Assembly: GCF_039812505.1 (NCBI RefSeq)
Contig: NZ_JBDIAQ010000071.1
Coordinates: forward strand, 1-17,255
Length of the DNA stretch: 17,255 nt
From: Intrasporangium_A sp039812505
Lineage (GTDB): Bacteria; Actinomycetota; Actinomycetes; Actinomycetales; Dermatophilaceae
Direction: 5' to 3'
A model generated the notes under the pieces. It searched no databases, had not been told where the DNA came from, and worked only from the letters and a program-made list of their open reading frames with translations. This document shows positions 12,926 to 17,255 of the stretch, one piece after another. The position numbers were made by a program, and so were the translations under genes. Within the stretch, counting starts at the first letter, position 1. Every line of letters begins with the position of its first letter.

Positions 12926-12932
12926 TGAGCGC

Positions 12933-15374
12933 ATGCCCTCACGCACGACGTCCATAGGCGGCGTCATCAGCCTGCTCGGCGCCTTCCTGGCGTCGGCGCT
13001 GGTGCTCGGCCTCCTGCTCGCCGGGCTGTTCATGCCCGCCGTGGGCGCCACCGGCGCCCTGGCCCGCACCGGCGTCGACGTGTTCAACGAGCTGCCGAGC
13101 GAGTTCCGCTCCAGCCCGTTGCTGCAGCAGTCCAGGATCCTCGCGGCCGACGGCAAGACCGTCATCGCGACCCCGCAGGACCAGAACCGCATCGTCGTCA
13201 AGCTGGCGCAGATCGCCCCGGTCATGCGTACCGCCCAGGTCGCCATCGAGGACCACCGCTTCTACGAGCACGGCGGGATCGACCTGCAGGGCACCATGCG
13301 GGCGGTGATCTCCAACCTGCGCACCGGCGGCAGCCAGGGCGCGTCGTCGCTGACCCAGCAGTACGTCAAGGTCTCGCTCCAGTACAGCGCCCTGCAGCGC
13401 GGCGACAAGAAGGCGGCCGAGGCGGCGGTCGACCAGAACTACATCCGCAAGCTGCGCGAGCTGAAGTACGCCATCACGCTCGAGAAGAAGTGGAGCAAGG
13501 ACCAGATCCTCGAGGCCTACCTGAACACCGTGTACTACGGCGACCTCGCCTACGGGGTCGAGGCGGCCTCCCAGCACTACTTCAGCATCCCGGCCGCCAA
13601 GCTCAGCCTCTCGCAGGCGGCGCTGCTGGCCGGGCTCACGCAGAACCCGGGCACGACCGACCCGATCCACAACCCCGAGCGGGCCCTGACCCGGCGAAAC
13701 GTCGTGCTCGACCGGATGCACGAGCTCGGCAAGATCACCGACCAGCAGTGGGCCGCCGCCCGCAAGCGCACCATCCGGCAGGACCTGAAGGTCACCAACC
13801 CCAAGAGCACCTGCCTCGCCTCGCCCTACCCGTACTGGTGCGAGTTCATCCTCAACTACGCGATGGAGATGCCGGCCCTCGGCAAGACCCGCGAGGAGCG
13901 GCGGCGCAACCTATACGCCGGCGGCTACGTCATCACCACCACCCTCGACCCGAAGATCCAGCAGATCGTCCAGCGGGAGGTCACCCGCAAGGTGCCGATC
14001 GGCGACAAGTCGCACGTCGGCGCGGCGGCATACGTCACCGACGCCACCGGGCACGTGCTCGGGTTCGCCCAGAACACCCAGTACACGGTGACGAAGCAGG
14101 CGCTCGGCAGGACCGGGGTCTCCTGGGCGCTCGACACCCGGTACGGCGGCTCGGGCGGGTTCCAGTTCGGCTCGACGGCCAAGGCGTTCTCCCTCGTCAC
14201 GGCGATGGAGAGCGGCATGACGACCCACTCGTCGGTGCGCGCCAAGGCCGCCGGTGGCAACGCGACGGCGGTCTACTACCCGAGCGAGTTCAACGGCTGC
14301 GGCCCCGGTGGCCCGTGGCGGGTGCACAACGACTCGCCGTTCGCCGGCGGCAGCATCTCGCTGATGCGGGCCACCGCACTGTCGACGAACACCGCGTTCG
14401 TGGCCCTCGCCCAGAAGCTCGGCGGGTGCAAGGTGCGCGACACGATGCTCAAGCTGGGCCTGCACAAGGCCAACGGCGAGCCCATCGGCAAGTACGCGCC
14501 CGAGTACATCCTCGGCTCGGACGAGGTGTCCCCGCAGGGCGTCGCGCACGCCTACGCGACCCTGGCCAACGACGGCAAGAAGTGCCCGATGGTCGCCGTC
14601 ACCAAGCTGACCCGCGACGGCCGGAACGTGTCTCTGCCCAAGACCGCGTGCAAGCAGGTCGTCAGCGCCGACGCCGTCCGGGGGACGGACAAGTTCCTCG
14701 AGTACAACATGACCAACGGCTCCGGGGTGCGCAACCAGCTCGCGGGCGGCCGCCAGTCCGCCGGCAAGACCGGCACCTCCGACAAGAACAACGAGTCGTG
14801 GTTCGTCGGTTACACGCCGCAGCTGGTCACCGCGGTCTGGGTCGGCACGCCCGACGACGGCAACAAGCGCCTCATGACCAACCTGCGGATCGGCGGCGAG
14901 TACATCCCGAAGATGCACGGGGCCGCGGTCGCCGCCCCCATCTGGAAGGGGATCATGAACGCCGCCCTGAAGGGCAAGCCGCACGCGAAGTTCCCCGAGC
15001 CGTCCGACAAGATCACCCGGGGCAACGACCTGCCGATCCCCGGAGTGGTCGGCATGTCGGCGCGCCGGGCCATCGCCGTCCTCGAGAACGCCGGCTTCAA
15101 CGCGTCCGTCGGCGGCACGATGGCCTCCAGCGTGCGTGCGGGGCTTGTCGCCGGCACCTCGCCCTGGGGCTCGGCCCCGCGCGGCTCGGACATCACGATC
15201 TTCCTGTCCCGCGGTGGCGGCGACGACCGTCTCGCGCCGCAGGCGAGCCCGCCCCGGGCCGCCGCCCAACGCAAGCCGTCCACGGACCGGTCGGTGCCGC
15301 GGGCCGGCCAGCCGAAGCCGCCGGCGGCGCCCAAGCCGCCGACCCTGCCCAAGCCGCCGAAGCCGGCCGGCTGA
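12933..15374 (+). CDS. ponA2: PonA2-type bifunctional class A penicillin-binding protein with one PASTA domain, 813 aa
   Basis: Peptidoglycan glycosyltransferase/transpeptidase anchored by an N-terminal membrane helix (about 8-35). The GT51 domain shows EDHRFYEHGGID with catalytic Glu106, then GASSLTQQYVK and KKWSKDQILEAYLNTVYYG. The transpeptidase domain has S414-T-A-K417 (SxxK), S484-T-N486 (SxN) and K612-T-G-T615. One PASTA repeat (about 700-760, PGVVGMSARRAIAVLENAGF onward) is followed by a Pro/Lys-rich tail. The order and the single PASTA match Rv3682. ATG 12933 is chosen over ATG 12876 because the longer frame adds 19 residues before the membrane segment and TACCCT lies 7 nt before 12933. 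It is divergent from whiB4; in mycobacteria PonA2 is needed for survival in non-replicating and stressed states. Confidence 0.95.
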   Translation: MPSRTTSIGGVISLLGAFLASALVLGLLLAGLFMPAVGATGALARTGVDVFNELPSEFRSSPLLQQSRILAADGKTVIATPQDQNRIVVKLAQIAPVMRTAQVAIEDHRFYEHGGIDLQGTMRAVISNLRTGGSQGASSLTQQYVKVSLQYSALQRGDKKAAEAAVDQNYIRKLRELKYAITLEKKWSKDQILEAYLNTVYYGDLAYGVEAASQHYFSIPAAKLSLSQAALLAGLTQNPGTTDPIHNPERALTRRNVVLDRMHELGKITDQQWAAARKRTIRQDLKVTNPKSTCLASPYPYWCEFILNYAMEMPALGKTREERRRNLYAGGYVITTTLDPKIQQIVQREVTRKVPIGDKSHVGAAAYVTDATGHVLGFAQNTQYTVTKQALGRTGVSWALDTRYGGSGGFQFGSTAKAFSLVTAMESGMTTHSSVRAKAAGGNATAVYYPSEFNGCGPGGPWRVHNDSPFAGGSISLMRATALSTNTAFVALAQKLGGCKVRDTMLKLGLHKANGEPIGKYAPEYILGSDEVSPQGVAHAYATLANDGKKCPMVAVTKLTRDGRNVSLPKTACKQVVSADAVRGTDKFLEYNMTNGSGVRNQLAGGRQSAGKTGTSDKNNESWFVGYTPQLVTAVWVGTPDDGNKRLMTNLRIGGEYIPKMHGAAVAAPIWKGIMNAALKGKPHAKFPEPSDKITRGNDLPIPGVVGMSARRAIAVLENAGFNASVGGTMASSVRAGLVAGTSPWGSAPRGSDITIFLSRGGGDDRLAPQASPPRAAAQRKPSTDRSVPRAGQPKPPAAPKPPTLPKPPKPAG

Positions 15375-15419
15375 GGAGCCGGCCCGGCTGGGGACCCGGC
15401 CCGGCCGGGAGCCGAGGGG

Positions 15420-15435
15420 GCCGGCGTGAGCCGGC
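15420..15435 (+). terminator. Candidate ponA2 terminator hairpin with GTGA loop
   Basis: GCCGGC-GTGA-GCCGGC forms a 6-bp all-GC stem closed by a GNRA-type loop, 46 nt after the ponA2 stop and inside the 106-bp gap to the convergent GatB/YqeY gene. There is no T-run. The surrounding 15375-15419 is GC-rich with further partial inverted repeats, and CTGAGCGG occurs twice just after (15435 and 15451). Confidence 0.4.
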
Positions 15436-15480
15436 TGAGCGGCATACCACCTGAGCGGTCCCGGTCGGGCCCGTGGGGCG

Positions 15481-15936
15481 TCAGGAGGTGAGCGCCTCCT
15501 TCACGATCGCCGCGACGCGGCCGCCCTCGGCGCGCCCGGCGACGGCCTGCTGGGCGGCCTTCATGGCCAGGCCCATCTGCGGCAGGCCCGACGCGCCGGA
15601 GCCCGCGACGGCGGCCCGGACGATCGCGGCCAGCTCGTCGTCGCCGAGCTGGGCGGGCAGGTAGGCCTCCAGGACGGCGAGCTCCGCGTCCTCCTGCGCG
15701 GCGAGCTCGGCGCGCCCGGCCTGACGGTATGCCGTCGACGCCTCGCGCCGCTTCTTCGCCTCCTTGGTCAGTACCTTGAGCACATCGTCGTCGGACAGCT
15801 CGCGGTGCCGCGTGCCGGCGACCTCCTCGGTCGTGACCGCCGTCAGGGCCATCCGCAGCGCGCCGGACCGGATGGCCTCCCGCGCGCGCATCGCGGCCGT
15901 CAGGTCGGCGTGCAGCTGCTCCTTGAGCGTCGTCAT
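15481..15936 (-). CDS. GatB/YqeY domain protein, 151 aa
   Basis: Stand-alone GatB/YqeY-domain protein. The start MTTLKEQLHADLTAAMRARE, the LKVLTKEAKKRREASTAYRQAGR segment and the tail MKAAQQAVAGRAEGGRVAAIVKEAL are typical of the YqeY family (about 150 residues), which shares the helical tail domain of the GatB amidotransferase subunit thought to contact tRNA. The precise function is unknown. ATG 15936 is the family-typical start; no Shine-Dalgarno is seen, and GACAAT lies 6 nt upstream on the minus strand, so a leaderless message is possible but weakly supported. The gene is divergent from the metallophosphoesterase and convergent with ponA2. The longer open frame upstream is a shadow of the metallophosphoesterase gene. 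Confidence 0.9.
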   Translation of the reverse strand: MTTLKEQLHADLTAAMRAREAIRSGALRMALTAVTTEEVAGTRHRELSDDDVLKVLTKEAKKRREASTAYRQAGRAELAAQEDAELAVLEAYLPAQLGDDELAAIVRAAVAGSGASGLPQMGLAMKAAQQAVAGRAEGGRVAAIVKEALTS

Positions 15937-16008
15937 GGGCCGATTGTCGCAGGTGCCGGTGGGCGGGGCGGTTGCTCGCCCGGGCGCCCGGGAGGCGAGG
16001 ATGGGGCC

Positions 16009-17004
16009 ATGCATGCGGTGAACAGGGCGGCGCTCGGGACGGTCGGCGCGGGGCTCGGCGTGCTCGGGTGGGCCTCGCTCGTCGAGCGCAACGCGTTCCG
16101 GCTGCGCCGGGTGACGGCGCCGGTGCTCCCCCCGGGGTCGCCGTCGCTGCGGGTGCTGCACGTCTCGGACCTGCACCTGCTGCCGCGGCAGCGCTGGCGG
16201 GCCAGGTGGGTCAAGGAGCTGGCCAGCCTCGACCCGGACCTGGTCGTGGACACCGGGGACAACCTGGCCTCGTACGACGCCGTGCCGGCGGTGCTCGACG
16301 CGTTCGAGTGGCTGCTCGACCGGCGGGGGGTCTTCGTGCTCGGGTCGAACGACTACTTCGGGCCGTCGCTGAAGAACCCGCTGCGCTACCTGTGGCACCG
16401 GGGGCCGGCGCCCGAGCGGTCCCCGGCGACCCGGCTGCCGGTCGAGTCGCTGGTGTCCGGGCTGGAGGAGCGCGGCTGGGTGAACCTGACGAACCGGCGC
16501 GCCTCGCTGCAGGTGCAGGGGATGCGGCTCGACCTGGTCGGGGTCGACGACCCGCACCTGAGGTACGACCGCCTCGACCTGGTGCGCGGCCCGGCCGCGC
16601 CGGAGGCGGCGCTGACGATCGGGGTGACGCACGCGCCGTACCAGCGGGTGCTCGACGCGTTCGTCGCCGACGGAGCGGGGCTGGTGATCGCGGGGCACAC
16701 CCACGGCGGGCAGGTGTGCGTGCCGTGGTACGGCGCCCTGGTGACGAACTGCGACCTCGACCCGGGCCGGGTCAAGGGGTTGTCCCGGTGGTGGGTCGGG
16801 GCGGGGCACGGCCACGGCGCGCCGGTGGCCCCGTCGTCGGCTGCGCCGGGCGATGCCGCCTGGTTGCACGTGTCCGCCGGGCTCGGCACGTCGCCGGCCG
16901 CACCGGTGCGGCTCGCGTGCCGTCCCGAGGCGACGCTGCTGACCCTGGTGGCGCGCTCCCCCCGAATGGACCGTTCGGGTTCGAACGCGGCGGTATGCCG
17001 CTGA
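16009..17004 (+). CDS. Calcineurin-like metallophosphoesterase (Rv3683-like), 331 aa
   Basis: Binuclear-metal phosphoesterase of the calcineurin-like/YkuE type, the counterpart of Rv3683, which also follows ponA2. Metal motifs in order: D54-L-H56 in LRVLHVSDLHL, GD at 83-84 (VVDTGDN), G-S-N114-D115, and G229-H-T-H232 in AGHTHGGQV. An additional THAPY segment supplies the preceding histidine. The N-terminal 24 residues are mildly hydrophobic and could anchor or guide the protein to the membrane; YkuE-type enzymes are often exported. The substrate is unknown. ATG 16009 follows GGGAGGCGAGG (15990-16000); ATG 16001 is out of frame. A Ser/Ala/Pro-rich insertion near 260-290 is unusual. The gene ends with a copy of GGTATGCCGCT running into the stop. 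Confidence 0.9.
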   Translation: MHAVNRAALGTVGAGLGVLGWASLVERNAFRLRRVTAPVLPPGSPSLRVLHVSDLHLLPRQRWRARWVKELASLDPDLVVDTGDNLASYDAVPAVLDAFEWLLDRRGVFVLGSNDYFGPSLKNPLRYLWHRGPAPERSPATRLPVESLVSGLEERGWVNLTNRRASLQVQGMRLDLVGVDDPHLRYDRLDLVRGPAAPEAALTIGVTHAPYQRVLDAFVADGAGLVIAGHTHGGQVCVPWYGALVTNCDLDPGRVKGLSRWWVGAGHGHGAPVAPSSAAPGDAAWLHVSAGLGTSPAAPVRLACRPEATLLTLVARSPRMDRSGSNAAVCR

Positions 17005-17046
17005 GCCGGCCCACGGACGGACCGTTCGACGGGCGCGTCGGACCGA

Positions 17047-17077
17047 TTGGGAGTTGCGGACGGTGCTGCGCTAGCAT
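17047..17077 (+). promoter_or_regulatory. Candidate tRNA-Pro promoter
   Basis: TTGGGA (17047-17052) and TAGCAT (17072-17077) with a 19-nt spacer. The expected start near 17084 leaves a leader of roughly 28 nt before the mature tRNA. Confidence 0.4.
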
Positions 17078-17088
17078 CGCTGCGTGCT

Positions 17089-17109
17089 GCCGCCGTCCGG
17101 AACGGCGGC
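17089..17109 (+). repeat. 8-bp perfect hairpin in the tRNA-Pro leader
   Basis: GCCGCCGT (17089-17096) and ACGGCGGC (17102-17109) pair with a 5-nt loop, ending 2 nt before the first base of the mature tRNA. Confidence 0.6.
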
Positions 17110-17111
17110 AC

Positions 17112-17188
<77 letters not shown>

Positions 17189-17255
17189 TTGCGTTCAACA
17201 GGGCGCGCTTCGACCTGTACCGGTACGCCAACAGGCGGAAGGTTGGGTCAGAAGC

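Noticed and set aside
13490..15454. Long 654-codon frame overlapping ponA2
   Set aside because: Arg/Pro-rich shadow of ponA2, typical of high-G+C DNA; it has no domain content.

Overview
The window is chromosomal DNA of a high-G+C Gram-positive bacterium. G/C-rich third positions, GTG starts, GTGA start/stop overlaps, a WhiB-family iron-sulfur regulator, a PASTA-bearing PonA2-type penicillin-binding protein and a MarP protease all point to Actinomycetota. Family-level placement (Micrococcales, perhaps Intrasporangiaceae) is only an inference. The gene set matches, from memory, the conserved locus around Rv3669-Rv3683 of Mycobacterium tuberculosis. That locus covers envelope maintenance, stress resistance and redox/cAMP regulation. 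I see no CRISPR array, insertion sequence, phage module or defence system.

Layout. 37-2611 (+): a three-gene operon joined by GTGA overlaps, encoding a phage-holin-superfamily membrane protein, an EphE-like alpha/beta hydrolase that has lost its nucleophile, and a leaderless (no signal peptide) class A beta-lactamase-like serine hydrolase. 2635-3429 (-): a GNAT acetyltransferase. 3676-6345 (-): nth, a CoA-type NUDIX hydrolase and marP, tightly packed. 6462-8834 (+): DUF4177 protein, RidA-like protein, NUDT19-like NUDIX and a metallo-beta-lactamase-fold hydrolase. 8924-9601 (-): crp. 9836-12039 (+): a coupled pair of ArsA/GET3-like ATPases. 12317-12625 (-): whiB4/wblA. 12933-15374 (+): ponA2. 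15481-15936 (-): a GatB/YqeY-domain protein. 16009-17004 (+): a metallophosphoesterase. 17112-17188: tRNA-Pro(CGG).

How the genes may work together. MarP, PonA2, the beta-lactamase-like protein and WhiB4 suggest a cell-wall and oxidative/acid stress theme. Crp and WhiB4 are the regulators. Nth, NUDIX, RidA-like and MBL-fold proteins do housekeeping repair or metabolite clearance. The ATPase pair is probably a client- or tail-anchor-handling complex. Compared with the remembered M. tuberculosis order, the block crp-MBL-ridA-DUF4177 is inverted here.

The least explained content lies between the genes. Three gaps (7943-8036, 9602-9835, 12040-12316) carry different tandem arrays of 20-22 bp units, most built on a TCGA-headed motif (about TCGAGNGKGCAC in two of them). 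A fourth gap (3430-3675) holds a nested palindrome. The whiB4-ponA2 gap holds three perfect palindromes in a row. An 11-mer, GGTATGCCGCT, occurs five times exactly in both coding and non-coding DNA. Three genes (nth, the DUF4177 gene and ponA2) have a TANNNT hexamer exactly 7 nt before the start codon, the geometry of leaderless transcripts.
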